A stretch of DNA of 64,000 nucleotides from Halomonas campaniensis (GTDB lineage: Bacteria; Pseudomonadota; Gammaproteobacteria; Pseudomonadales; Halomonadaceae), in contig NZ_JPUA01000034.1 in assembly GCF_002211105.1 (NCBI RefSeq), positions 898,213 through 962,212 on the forward strand, in the 5' to 3' direction. This document shows, piece after piece, positions 43,134 through 52,052 of the stretch. Position numbers and translations under genes: made by a program. How positions within the stretch are numbered: position 1 is the stretch's first letter; every line of letters begins with the position of its first letter. The notes under the pieces were generated by a model. It did not search any database. It saw nothing but the letters and a program-made list of their open reading frames with translations, and had not been told where the DNA came from.

Positions 43134-44924
43134 TTAACGATCAGCCACTAACCAGCGTACCGCGTAAGGTGGCAGCGAGCCTTCGGCGCTCCAGGGGTTA
43201 CCAGGGTCAAGCGCTTGCCATGCGTGATTCTCAAGTGCCTGGGTGACTGCATCGCCTACGTTCTCTAAAGGGAGCGGCAGATCGGTGACGTTATACAGCG
43301 CCAATAAACGGCGGCCATCGTGCAGTGGGCCGCGCTCTACCGCCAGCAGTTCCGGTGCCGAGACCAATACTCGTTGGGCGGCATTGGGGTGGAAGCATGG
43401 CTCCTGGCGGCGCTGATCTAACAGCCGGTTTAACGCATGGAAAACATCGTGAGTGGGCGTTGAAGGGCTATCGAGTAGGAGATCAAGCTCGCTACGCTGC
43501 CAGCGCCGACGGTTGATCGAGCGCAGGCGGCCGCTGCGCTCAACCCCTTCAACGTCATTGAGTGTGCCTGTCAGGGTATGAATATACAGCGCGGGTATAC
43601 CTTGCAAACTCAGCATAATCGCTTGGCTGCATAGAAAACGCGCAATCTGCCACGGGTCAGGCCCGCGGCGGGTGCCGCGCATGGCCTCGAACCAGGTAAT
43701 ATTAATCTCGTAAGGCGTGTCGCTGCCATCCGGGTTACTGCGCATGCTGACAAAACCGCCAAACTTGTGCATCAGTTCCAACAGCGCATCCCGCTCGTGG
43801 TCAGGCAGTAGGCCTTCCAGGGGGCGTACGCCAATGCCGTCATGACTGGCGGTAAAATTGAGATAGGTGCAGTGGTCGGGCAGAACGGGAAGGCTGGAAA
43901 GCCAGCTCTGCAAGGTACTGGCTTCCCCCCGGGTGAGGGTGTGTAGTAGCAGAGGGGGCAGGGCGAACTGATACACCATGTGAGCTTCGTCTGGCGCCCC
44001 CTCGGGTAGCCGGTTTAAACCAAAGTAGCTGATGTTTTCCTGGTGGGGCACATTGGTTTCGGTAATCAACAGCGTGCCTGGGGCCACGTGATCCACAATG
44101 GCACGCAGTAGCCGCACCACCGTATGGGTTTCTGGCAGGTGAATACAGGCGGTGCCCAGTTTCTTCCATAGAAAGGCCACCGCATCCAGGCGCACAATCC
44201 GCGTCCCTTGCTCCAGGTAGAACAGTAAAATACCCACGAACTCCAGCAGCACATCCGGATTTTCAAAGTTCAGGTCAAGCTGGTCTTCGGAGAACGTTGC
44301 CCACAGATAGCGGGTACCGCGACGGGTGGATATGGGGACTAACAAGGGACTGCTGCGCGGACGCACCACTTGAGAGACATCGGTATCAGGATCGACTTCG
44401 ATAAAGTAGTCGCGGCCAGGCAGGCTGCCGCTCAGGTAATCCACAAACCAAAGGGACTCCCGTGAAACGTGGTTGAGCACCAGGTCGGCCATTAAGTCGT
44501 AATGACTGGCCAGTTCACGGATATGCGACCAGTCACCAAGGTCGGGGTTAACTTCCCGGTAGTGGATGACCGAGAAACCGTCGTCGCTGCTCCAGGGAAA
44601 GAAAGGCAGTACGTGAACGCCGCTGATACGATCACCTAACCGCTTTTGAAGAAAATCGCTAAGTACGGCCAGCGGCGGCACACTATCTTCGATAATGGAG
44701 TCACCATAGCTGATCACCCACTGATCTTTTTCGCTCCAAGAAGGTGCGTTTTTAGAGCTGGCTTCGACGGGGTTGGGTGAAAACGGGGCAAGCGACTTAA
44801 AATGCTCTAGACGCTGGTTTAAGCGGCGCTGTACTTCCCCCGCCCGGGGCCCGTAAAGGTGGCTGAGGTAGTCATGAACGGTATTTGAAAATGTGTCGTG
44901 AACGATCTGCTCAAAGGGGGGCAT
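43134..44924 (-). CDS. GH13_18 phosphorylase (glucosylglycerate or sucrose phosphorylase-like)
   Basis: About 596 residues of the sucrose phosphorylase group. Catalytic blocks: nucleophile D in I-V-R-L-D-A-V-A-F, acid/base E in L-I-T-E-T-N-V-P-H, and transition-state D in F-T-A-S-H-D-G-I-G. The start is the ATG at 44924, six bases after AGGAGT, not the TTG seven codons upstream. Members of this size in proteobacteria include glucosylglycerate phosphorylase, which reversibly cleaves glucosylglycerate to glucose 1-phosphate and glycerate. Because a glucosylglycerate synthase and phosphatase lie 7-9 kb away, that is the favoured substrate here; sucrose or glucosylglycerol remain possible. Confidence 0.8.
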   Translation of the reverse strand: MPPFEQIVHDTFSNTVHDYLSHLYGPRAGEVQRRLNQRLEHFKSLAPFSPNPVEASSKNAPSWSEKDQWVISYGDSIIEDSVPPLAVLSDFLQKRLGDRISGVHVLPFFPWSSDDGFSVIHYREVNPDLGDWSHIRELASHYDLMADLVLNHVSRESLWFVDYLSGSLPGRDYFIEVDPDTDVSQVVRPRSSPLLVPISTRRGTRYLWATFSEDQLDLNFENPDVLLEFVGILLFYLEQGTRIVRLDAVAFLWKKLGTACIHLPETHTVVRLLRAIVDHVAPGTLLITETNVPHQENISYFGLNRLPEGAPDEAHMVYQFALPPLLLHTLTRGEASTLQSWLSSLPVLPDHCTYLNFTASHDGIGVRPLEGLLPDHERDALLELMHKFGGFVSMRSNPDGSDTPYEINITWFEAMRGTRRGPDPWQIARFLCSQAIMLSLQGIPALYIHTLTGTLNDVEGVERSGRLRSINRRRWQRSELDLLLDSPSTPTHDVFHALNRLLDQRRQEPCFHPNAAQRVLVSAPELLAVERGPLHDGRRLLALYNVTDLPLPLENVGDAVTQALENHAWQALDPGNPWSAEGSLPPYAVRWLVADR

Positions 44925-45136
44925 GGAGTGACTCCTGATAAACAATCTGCCACAAACGCTGCAGCTTGTGTGCCAAATCGTTACAATACGAAGTTGATAC
45001 CGCGTTTAAACGCTAAGATACATTAGCTTATGGCAGTGGATACTGCTAAAACGCTATTAATAGCACACACATTGACAGGTTATAACACGCTAACTCGTGC
45101 AGCACGCTGACACGAGCTGACAACAGGTTGACCGCT

Positions 45137-45616
45137 ATGCATTGCCCTTTTTGTGGTGCAAACGATACTCGAGTGACCGATTCGCGGTTGGTCGCTGATG
45201 GTGACCAGGTACGCCGTCGCCGCCAGTGTGCGAGCTGTCAAGAGCGCTTTACCACCTATGAAACCGCTGAATTGGTCATGCCGCGGGTGGTGAAGTCCGA
45301 CGGCTCCCGCGAAAGCTTTAATGAAGCCAAATTGCGGGCAGGTATGCTGCGCGCGCTGGAAAAGCGCCCGGTCAGCGCTGAAGCCATTGAGGCAGCGGTC
45401 GAGCGCATTCGTCAAACCCTGCGTGCCCGGGGTGATCGTGAGATCAACGCCCGCGATATTGGTGAGTCGGTCATGCAAGCGCTTAAAACCCTCGATCACG
45501 TCGCCTATATTCGCTTTGCCTCGGTATATCGCAAGTTTCAGGATCTGGATGAGTTTCGTGCTGAGATTGATCGGCTTTCCCAAGAGCCCTCAAACAAAAG
45601 CGTGCAGCCAAAATGA
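45137..45616 (+). CDS. nrdR: Transcriptional repressor NrdR
   Basis: 159 residues with the NrdR zinc ribbon at the N-terminus (C3, C6, C31, C34), then R-R-R-R-Q and F-T-T-Y-E, followed by the ATP-cone domain (about 45-140, with [11 protein letters not shown]). It represses ribonucleotide reductase genes when dATP is abundant. Start is the ATG at 45137; the frame extends to a TTG nine bases upstream. It overlaps ribD by four bases, the usual gammaproteobacterial arrangement. Confidence 0.96.
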   Translation: MHCPFCGANDTRVTDSRLVADGDQVRRRRQCASCQERFTTYETAELVMPRVVKSDGSRESFNEAKLRAGMLRALEKRPVSAEAIEAAVERIRQTLRARGDREINARDIGESVMQALKTLDHVAYIRFASVYRKFQDLDEFRAEIDRLSQEPSNKSVQPK

Positions 45617-46788
45617 GCACCGATTTTAGCCAGGCTGACCACCGCTACATGGCCCGGGCGCTGCAGCTGGCGCAAAAAGGCTTATACACCACGGATCCCA
45701 ACCCGCGGGTAGGCTGCGTCATTGTGCGCGATGAGGAGATAGTCGGCGAAGGCTTTCACCTGCGTGCCGGTGAACCTCATGCTGAGATCCACGCTTTAAA
45801 CGCCGCAGGAGCACGCGCCCAGGGGGCCACCGCCTATGTCACCCTGGAGCCCTGCTCCCACACTGGGCGCACCGGCCCCTGCGCCGTAGCGCTTCGCGAA
45901 GCCAGGGTCTCGCGGGTCGTCGTGGCGATGATAGATCCTAACCCCGAGGTTAGCGGCCGCGGCATTCGAATACTCGAACAGGCCGGTATCGACGTCGCGG
46001 TGGGGTTGCTGGAAAGCGAAGCGCGCACGTTGAACCCCGGCTTTATTCAGCGCATGGCCCTAAAGCGCCCCTTTGTGCGCCTGAAAATGGCGATGAGTTT
46101 GGATGGTCGCACTGCCATGGGTTCGGGGGAGTCCCAGTGGATCACCGGGCCTGAAGCGCGCACCCAAGTGCAGCGGTTACGGGCACGTTCCAGCGCAATA
46201 TTAAGTGGCGTAGAGTCGCTGATCATGGACGACTCTCGGCTGACGCTACGGGCAGAGCAGCTACAGCTCAATAACGCTGACGACGTGATTCGCCGCCAGC
46301 CTTTGCGGGTGATTTTAGATACGCATTTGCGCTTACCCCTAGCGGCGGCTTGTTTACGCGAGCCGGGACGTACGCTAGTACTCACCACACCAGACCACGT
46401 GGAAGAGAAGCGCCATCGGCTAACCCAGGCGGGTGCCGAAGTGCTGGTACTACCGGCCGGTAGTGATGGGCGGATTGATCTGGTGGCAATGCTCCAGTGG
46501 TTAGCCGAAAATGAGCAGGTTAACGAACTGTTAGTGGAAACCGGCGCGACCCTAGCGGGCGCTATGCTCGATGCGGGACTGATTGATGAACTGCAGCTAT
46601 TTGTCGCCCCCACGCTGTTAGGCGGCGAAGCCCGGCCGCTTTTTGCGCTGCCAGGCCTCTCACGTATGGCGGATCAACGGCGGTTAACCATTCACGATAT
46701 GCGAGCGGTGGGGCGTGATTGGCGTATTATTGCTTCCCCTCAGCCGATGAGTGCATCTGGCGCATTCAGCGAGAGCAAGGTACCCTGA
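45613..46788 (+). CDS. ribD: Bifunctional riboflavin deaminase/reductase RibD
   Basis: 391 residues. The deaminase domain (about 8-150) has zinc ligands H56 in P-H-A-E-I and C81, C90 in [11 protein letters not shown]. The reductase domain (155-370) has K-M-A-M-S-L-D-G-R and [10 protein letters not shown]. It performs the second and third steps of riboflavin synthesis. Translationally coupled to nrdR; 110 bases separate it from ribBA. Confidence 0.95.
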   Translation: MSTDFSQADHRYMARALQLAQKGLYTTDPNPRVGCVIVRDEEIVGEGFHLRAGEPHAEIHALNAAGARAQGATAYVTLEPCSHTGRTGPCAVALREARVSRVVVAMIDPNPEVSGRGIRILEQAGIDVAVGLLESEARTLNPGFIQRMALKRPFVRLKMAMSLDGRTAMGSGESQWITGPEARTQVQRLRARSSAILSGVESLIMDDSRLTLRAEQLQLNNADDVIRRQPLRVILDTHLRLPLAAACLREPGRTLVLTTPDHVEEKRHRLTQAGAEVLVLPAGSDGRIDLVAMLQWLAENEQVNELLVETGATLAGAMLDAGLIDELQLFVAPTLLGGEARPLFALPGLSRMADQRRLTIHDMRAVGRDWRIIASPQPMSASGAFSESKVP

Positions 46789-46898
46789 CGCGCAAAATCG
46801 TGACTAACAGACGCGACCTGTTTCGTGAAAAATGGCACGAAAACCGTTCGTGATAAACGTTCGTGGCAACCGCTTGCAAAACATACATTGGAGATACC

Positions 46899-48065
46899 AT
46901 GGCGCACCCCACCTCTAGAGGCTTAGCCCCTATCGCCGAGCTGGTGGACGATATCCGCCAGGGCAAAATGGTGATTCTCATGGACGATGAGGATCGCGAA
47001 AATGAGGGTGATATCATCATGGCTGCCGAAAAAGTGCAGGCTGAGCATATCAACTTTATGGCTCGTTTCGCCCGCGGCTTGATCTGTATGCCGATGACGC
47101 GCGCCCGCTGCGAGCAGCTTAACCTGCCGCTAATGGTACGTGATAACGGCTCTGGTTTTGGTACCAAATTTACGCTTTCGATAGAGGCAACCGAAGGAGT
47201 TACGACCGGTATTTCCGCGGCGGATCGAGCGCGCACAGTACAGGCAGCGGCGGCACCCCATGCTAAACCCACGGATATCGTGCAGCCTGGCCATATCTTT
47301 CCGCTGATGGCAGAACCGGGCGGCGTTCTGCGCCGTGCAGGACATACTGAGGCAGCGTGTGACCTGGCGGCTCTGGCAGGCTGTGATCCTAGCGGTGTGA
47401 TCTGCGAAGTCATGAACGATGATGGCAGTATGGCGCGCCGCCCGGAGTTAGAGGCGTTCGCCCACGAGCACGGTATTAAAATTGGCACCATTGCTGATTT
47501 GATTCATTACCGTATCGTGAATGAGCAAACCATTGATCATCTCGAAGCGTCAACGGTAATGACCTCCCATGGCGAGCTCACGCTGCACGTTTTCCGTGAT
47601 CGTATCCAGGGCGCCCATCACCTGGCATTGGTGAACGGCCAGCCTACGCCTGAGCAAGCCACCACGGTGCGCGTGCATCTTAGCGATACGCTGCGAGATG
47701 TGATGGGTTTAATGAAAGATGAGCAGTGCCGCTGGGATGCTCACCGCGCGCTGGAGGAAATTGCCGGTGCCGCGACAGGCGTGTTTGTGCTGATCGATGA
47801 CGGCCGCCCTCATCAGGATTTAAAAGATCAGCTCGATATCTTTTTGGATCGCGTGCGTCAGCCGCGTACCAGTGATTCCGACGGTGCCGGTAACTACTTA
47901 ACCATCGGCACCGGCTCGCAGATTCTGCGCTATTTAGGCGTAGGTAAAATGCGTTTACTGAGTTCACCGTGGAAGTTCTCCGCGCTGTCCGGCTTTGACC
48001 TTGAAGTCGTCGAGCGACTAGGGCCTAACGACACGGCGTACGAGCCAACTTCTCAGCAAGACTAA
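46899..48065 (+). CDS. ribBA: 3,4-Dihydroxy-2-butanone 4-phosphate synthase with degenerate cyclohydrolase domain
   Basis: 388 residues. The N-terminal half (about 10-210) is a complete Rib[12 protein letters not shown], then H-T-E-A-A-C-D-L and the G-V-I-C-E segment. The C-terminal half has the fold of GTP cyclohydrolase II but lacks the three zinc-binding cysteines and the C-D-C-G block, ending in [11 protein letters not shown]. Such RibBA or RibBX proteins keep only the butanone phosphate activity; a separate ribA should exist elsewhere. Start is the ATG at 46899; an upstream in-frame codon at 46863 is less likely. Confidence 0.9.
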   Translation: MAHPTSRGLAPIAELVDDIRQGKMVILMDDEDRENEGDIIMAAEKVQAEHINFMARFARGLICMPMTRARCEQLNLPLMVRDNGSGFGTKFTLSIEATEGVTTGISAADRARTVQAAAAPHAKPTDIVQPGHIFPLMAEPGGVLRRAGHTEAACDLAALAGCDPSGVICEVMNDDGSMARRPELEAFAHEHGIKIGTIADLIHYRIVNEQTIDHLEASTVMTSHGELTLHVFRDRIQGAHHLALVNGQPTPEQATTVRVHLSDTLRDVMGLMKDEQCRWDAHRALEEIAGAATGVFVLIDDGRPHQDLKDQLDIFLDRVRQPRTSDSDGAGNYLTIGTGSQILRYLGVGKMRLLSSPWKFSALSGFDLEVVERLGPNDTAYEPTSQQD

Positions 48066-48084
48066 TTTTAGCAGGAATAATTTG

Positions 48085-48573
48085 ATGCACTCCCTCACTC
48101 AAGTTGAAGGTACCTTTGTTGACGTCGATGGTCGCTATGTCATCGTTGTTGGCCGTTTTAACCATCACGTGGTGGATAGCCTGGTAGAAGGCGCCGTCGA
48201 CAGCTTGACCCGCCATGGCGTAGACGCCGAACATATTCATATTGTTCACGTGCCGGGCGCCTGGGAACTGCCACTGGCGGTAAAGCGCGTGCTAAAGGTG
48301 ATGAAACCCGATGCAGTGATTGCCCTGGGCGCAGTCATCCGCGGCGGAACGCCTCACTTTGAGTACGTGGCGGGTGGCTGCAATACGGCGATCAATCACT
48401 TGCAGCTTGAGTTTGACACGCCGGTGGCAAACGGTGTGTTGACCGTTGAAAGCATCGAGCAAGCGATCGAGCGTGCGGGCACCAAAGCCGGTAACAAAGG
48501 CACCGAAGCTGCCATGGCCGCCATGGAAATGGTCTCTCTGCTCCGCGCACTGCCAGCAGGAGATACCCAATGA
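48085..48573 (+). CDS. ribH: 6,7-Dimethyl-8-ribityllumazine synthase
   Basis: 162 residues with lumazine synthase motifs: [16 protein letters not shown] and [13 protein letters not shown], the last with the catalytic histidine. It condenses the RibB product with the RibD product. ATG at 48085 follows AGGAA; it is 19 bases after ribBA and overlaps nusB by four bases. Confidence 0.95.
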   Translation: MHSLTQVEGTFVDVDGRYVIVVGRFNHHVVDSLVEGAVDSLTRHGVDAEHIHIVHVPGAWELPLAVKRVLKVMKPDAVIALGAVIRGGTPHFEYVAGGCNTAINHLQLEFDTPVANGVLTVESIEQAIERAGTKAGNKGTEAAMAAMEMVSLLRALPAGDTQ

Positions 48574-49064
48574 GCGAGCGTAAACCCTCTGCTGCTCAGC
48601 AGGGCCGCCACGCGGCGCGCGAGTTAACCGTGCAGGGGCTTTATCAGTGGCACATGACGGGAAAATCCATCACCACCATTGAAGCCGAGTTTCGTAGCCA
48701 AGTGGCTGACGATGACCTGGAAGATCACGAAAATTGGGTTAAGGTGATGGAGATTGCCGACAAGGCGCTGTTTCACGAGCTGCTCCACAATACCGTGCGT
48801 TTCAAGGCGGAGTTGGATCGTGAAATCTCCCCCCTGCTAGACCGCCGCCTGGAAGATCTTGATGCGGTCGAGCTGGCCATTTTGCGGTTAGGCGCTTATG
48901 AGCTTTCCCGCCGCATGGAAGTACCCTATCGTGTAGTGATTAACGAAGGCGTTGAGCTGGCTAAGTCATTTGGCGCCACCGACGGCCATAAATACGTGAA
49001 CGGCATTCTCGACAAGCTGGCGATACGCTTGCGCAGTGCCGAGGTCAGCGCTCGTCGTCTCTGA
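48570..49064 (+). CDS. nusB: Transcription antitermination factor NusB
   Basis: 164 residues, all helical. The start [15 protein letters not shown], then [16 protein letters not shown] and [13 protein letters not shown] and K-Y-V-N-G-I-L-D-K, are all typical. It binds boxA RNA with NusE during rRNA antitermination. Position between ribH and thiL is conserved in many gammaproteobacteria. Confidence 0.96.
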   Translation: MSERKPSAAQQGRHAARELTVQGLYQWHMTGKSITTIEAEFRSQVADDDLEDHENWVKVMEIADKALFHELLHNTVRFKAELDREISPLLDRRLEDLDAVELAILRLGAYELSRRMEVPYRVVINEGVELAKSFGATDGHKYVNGILDKLAIRLRSAEVSARRL

Positions 49065-49100
49065 ACGCGAGCGGTATGACGATGCGTTTAAGGGGCCTTT

Positions 49101-50090
49101 GTGCTTGCCGAATTTGATTTGATTCGACGCTACTTTATGTCGTCGCAGGAGGCGTCGACCGCGTCAAATGGCGTCACACTGGGATGTGGAGACGATGCCA
49201 CGCTGCTGCTACCGCAAGCAGGCCAACAGTTGGCTGTGAGCGTTGATACCTCGGTAGTGGATGTACACATTCCCCGCGAAGCCCCGGCATTTGCGGTGGG
49301 TCACCGTGCCTTGGCCGTTGCGCTGAGCGATTTGGCTGCCATGGGGGCGACATCGCGCTGGTGCTTAATGGCGTTGACGCTGGATCAGCGCCAATTTGCC
49401 GATGATGAAGCTACCCATGCTTGGCTGGCAGACTATGCGCGTGGCTTTCATGCCCTTAGCCAGCTGCACGCCACAACGCTGGTAGGGGGCGATGTCACGT
49501 CTGGTGCGCTCTCCATTGGTGTTACCGTGATGGGCGAGGTGCCGGTGGGCGAAGCCCTGACCCGTGGCGGCGCCAAGGCAGGCGATGTTATCGCGGTGAC
49601 CGGCGCACTCGGTGGCGGGGCCGGCGGGCTGGCGCTTTGGCAGCAGGGCGAGCGCGATCTGGCGCATCCGCTACTAAATCGCTATCTATTGCCGCAGCCT
49701 CGCTTGGTGGCGGGCTTGGCGCTGCGTGGTTTAGCCACCGCTGCGCTGGATATTTCCGATGGGCTACTGGCTGACTTGGCGCATATTCGCGACGCCTCGC
49801 AGGTGGGAGCCGTCATTGCTTTAGACGCCTTACCGCTGGCGGATGCGCTGGAAAGCACCCTAGGTCGGGAGGCTGCACTAAAGGCGGCACTTTCCGGTGG
49901 GGATGATTATGAACTACTGGTTACCCTCGGCGCTGACGATGTCGCAGAGGCGCAACAGCGTTTAGCGCCATTGGGGCTCTCGCTAACCGTCATCGGCCAC
50001 TGCAGTGAAGCACTAGGTGTTAGTGCCTCTGACCAGAGTGAGCTCAGTGACTACGCCGGTTGGCAGCATTTTAGTGGGGAAGCGCCATGA
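49101..50090 (+). CDS. thiL: Thiamine-monophosphate kinase
   Basis: 329 residues. G-C-G-D-D-A near the start and the paired A-M-G-A, then G-G-D-V-T-S-G and D-I-S-D-G-L-L-A-D blocks are those of ThiL, which phosphorylates thiamine monophosphate to the active diphosphate. The start is a GTG at 49101, preceded by AAGGGG five bases away. It overlaps pgpA by four bases. Confidence 0.95.
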   Translation: MLAEFDLIRRYFMSSQEASTASNGVTLGCGDDATLLLPQAGQQLAVSVDTSVVDVHIPREAPAFAVGHRALAVALSDLAAMGATSRWCLMALTLDQRQFADDEATHAWLADYARGFHALSQLHATTLVGGDVTSGALSIGVTVMGEVPVGEALTRGGAKAGDVIAVTGALGGGAGGLALWQQGERDLAHPLLNRYLLPQPRLVAGLALRGLATAALDISDGLLADLAHIRDASQVGAVIALDALPLADALESTLGREAALKAALSGGDDYELLVTLGADDVAEAQQRLAPLGLSLTVIGHCSEALGVSASDQSELSDYAGWQHFSGEAP

Positions 50091-50560
50091 ATCGTGCACC
50101 AAAAAGTGTCTGGCGTCGCCCAACGCATTTTTTTGCCTTTGGTTTAGGCAGTGGCACGGTGCCTTGGGCGCCGGGCACCTTTGGTACGCTAGCGGCCATT
50201 CCGTTTTACTGGATGATGGCGGAATTGCCCCTAGGGTGGTACCTGAGCATCTGTTTTGTCACTTTCGTGGTGGGGGTTTGGTTATGCGACAAAACGTCTC
50301 ACGACTTGGGTGTCCATGACCACTCCGGCATCGTCTGGGATGAGTTTGTCGGTTATTGGCTGACCATGGCGGCGGTGCCTTTTTCGTGGGAGGCTGCGTT
50401 GTGGGGCTTTATTGTATTCCGCATCTTCGATGTCTTTAAACCCTGGCCGATACGTTGGGCAGATCGCCGTGTAGCGGGCGGTTTTGGTATTATGATCGAT
50501 GATGTGATGGCAGGGATCTACGCCTGGAGTACCATGCACCTGTGGTTCTGGCTGCACTAA
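50087..50560 (+). CDS. pgpA: Phosphatidylglycerophosphatase A
   Basis: 157 residues with several membrane helices. F-G-L-G-S-G-T-V-P-W-A-P-G-T-F-G-T near the N-terminus, D-E-F-V-G-Y-W and F-D-V-F-K-P-W-P identify PgpA, which makes phosphatidylglycerol from its phosphate. Coupled to thiL by a four-base overlap. Confidence 0.95.
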   Translation: MNRAPKSVWRRPTHFFAFGLGSGTVPWAPGTFGTLAAIPFYWMMAELPLGWYLSICFVTFVVGVWLCDKTSHDLGVHDHSGIVWDEFVGYWLTMAAVPFSWEAALWGFIVFRIFDVFKPWPIRWADRRVAGGFGIMIDDVMAGIYAWSTMHLWFWLH

Positions 50561-50655
50561 GCTGATTGGGTGGTGAGTGGTAAATAGAGCTCAGGAGCGG
50601 TTGATAACTTTTTTCGAGTGCATTGGCTGCAAGGCGTTGGCTTCAAGGAGGTAGC

Positions 50656-51912
50656 ATGCGCAAGGAACGTCTGATTGTCCCCACACTGGCGATCATCGCC
50701 ATCGTGTGGGCGGCCGCGCAGCTTCTCTCAAGTGTGCTTTTTGAGCGTAGCTTGCGCCAAGCGCTTGAGGATCTGGAAGCGCGGGGGGAGTGGCGCGTCA
50801 ACCGTACTGAGAACCACCAAGGCTGGTTAAGTTCCCAGGGTAGGTTGATTCTGTCACCACTGCTGGGTCGCCCCTGGCGGCTGGAGCTCACCTATAGCGC
50901 CCGGCACGGTATTTTAAGCACGGATGTTGAAGGCACGGTGCTACCTCGCCTTGATACCGTGTTGCAGCAAGCGGTGGGTGAAGTCACTGCGCCCTCGGTG
51001 CCGCGCTGGCAAGGCCGCTATCACACCCTGAGCGGCCATAGTGAGGTGCGCCTTGCCCTTGCCCCCTTCGTTATTCAACAAAATGGTCGCGAGTTAGCCG
51101 TCCGCGGTGGCCGGTTGCGCCTGGAAGGCGTGTTTGGTGATTGGCGACTACGTGCGCTGTTTGACCAACTCACCCTGATGGATGGCATGGCCCAGCTCGC
51201 ACTAGGCCCCACGGAGCTGGAGAGCCGCTATACCTATATTGATGATGCTTACAACTTTGCTCAACGCGACCACCTGCATATTGAAACGCTGACGTTGAGC
51301 TACCCCTCCTACGATATCCAGCTGTCGCCCCTTGATTTGAATAGTCACATGGTGCTGGATGAGAGCGAGCTACGCATCAAAGGCGATGTCGAGATAGGGG
51401 ATGTGATGGTGCCTTCTGAAGCGCCGGACATGCCGCTACTCAATGGCCGTATAGCGTTGGAGCTCTCCCGGCTGAATGCCGATGCGGTTCGTAATGTGAT
51501 TCGTCGTTTGCGCCAGGAAGCCGCCTGGGGAGACGCGAGCCTCCCCATGGCGGAAGGGTTGCTAGCCCGCCTTGAACCGGAGTTGCGCAAAGTACTTAGC
51601 GACTCGCCGCGTTTAGATGTAACGACCGTTGCTATCGATAGCCCGCTGTTGGGTATTCGCCTGGATGCGGATGGCGCGCTGTTTTTTGATGCCCGCCAGT
51701 TGGATGAGCTTAGCGTGGTTAACCTCGACAAAGAGAAAGAGCAGGCGAAATGGCTAGAGCGCATTGATGGTGACTTCACCTGGCACGACGCGCCCACCGT
51801 CGCCGCGCTATGGTTAGGGCTGCCGCTCGGCACGCGGGAACTGCAGTTTGATGTGGTGCGCGGCGTATGGCGAGTCAATGGCCGCCCAATGCCCGAGCTC
51901 TGGCCTCAATAA
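50656..51912 (+). CDS. DUF945 (YdgA-like) family protein
   Basis: About 418 residues. A single N-terminal membrane helix (about 8-28) is followed by a periplasmic region of mostly beta strands with R-T-E-N-H-Q-G-W-L-S-S-Q-G, typical of the YdgA/DUF945 family of unknown function. The ATG at 50656 follows GGAGG; the frame extends upstream to 50623 without support. It lies alone between pgpA and lon. Confidence 0.75.
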   Translation: MRKERLIVPTLAIIAIVWAAAQLLSSVLFERSLRQALEDLEARGEWRVNRTENHQGWLSSQGRLILSPLLGRPWRLELTYSARHGILSTDVEGTVLPRLDTVLQQAVGEVTAPSVPRWQGRYHTLSGHSEVRLALAPFVIQQNGRELAVRGGRLRLEGVFGDWRLRALFDQLTLMDGMAQLALGPTELESRYTYIDDAYNFAQRDHLHIETLTLSYPSYDIQLSPLDLNSHMVLDESELRIKGDVEIGDVMVPSEAPDMPLLNGRIALELSRLNADAVRNVIRRLRQEAAWGDASLPMAEGLLARLEPELRKVLSDSPRLDVTTVAIDSPLLGIRLDADGALFFDARQLDELSVVNLDKEKEQAKWLERIDGDFTWHDAPTVAALWLGLPLGTRELQFDVVRGVWRVNGRPMPELWPQ

Positions 51913-51970
51913 CGTTAAAGTCGTAAGGCCGTTGGGAGCGCAGTTAAACCGACTGTTCTACTTACGAAGG

Positions 51971-51998
51971 GTTGAAGTTTTGGCTCACTGCCCGCATT
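51971..51998 (+). promoter_or_regulatory. Heat-shock (sigma-32) type promoter for lon
   Basis: GTTGAAG (51971-51977) and CCCGCATT (51991-51998) with a 13-base spacer, against consensus CTTGAAA - 13 to 17 - CCCCATNT. It lies about 55 bases before the lon ATG. Lon is a heat-shock protein in many bacteria, which supports the call. Confidence 0.6.
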
Positions 51999-52052
51999 CC
52001 ATGGACAACACTTGGCGGTGGTCACCGCCGGTATCGGTTCATTGGAGGACGC

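Noticed and set aside
46789..46898. FMN riboswitch before ribBA
   Set aside because: The gap of 110 bases lacks the conserved RFN core sequences; only a simple hairpin and short repeats are seen.
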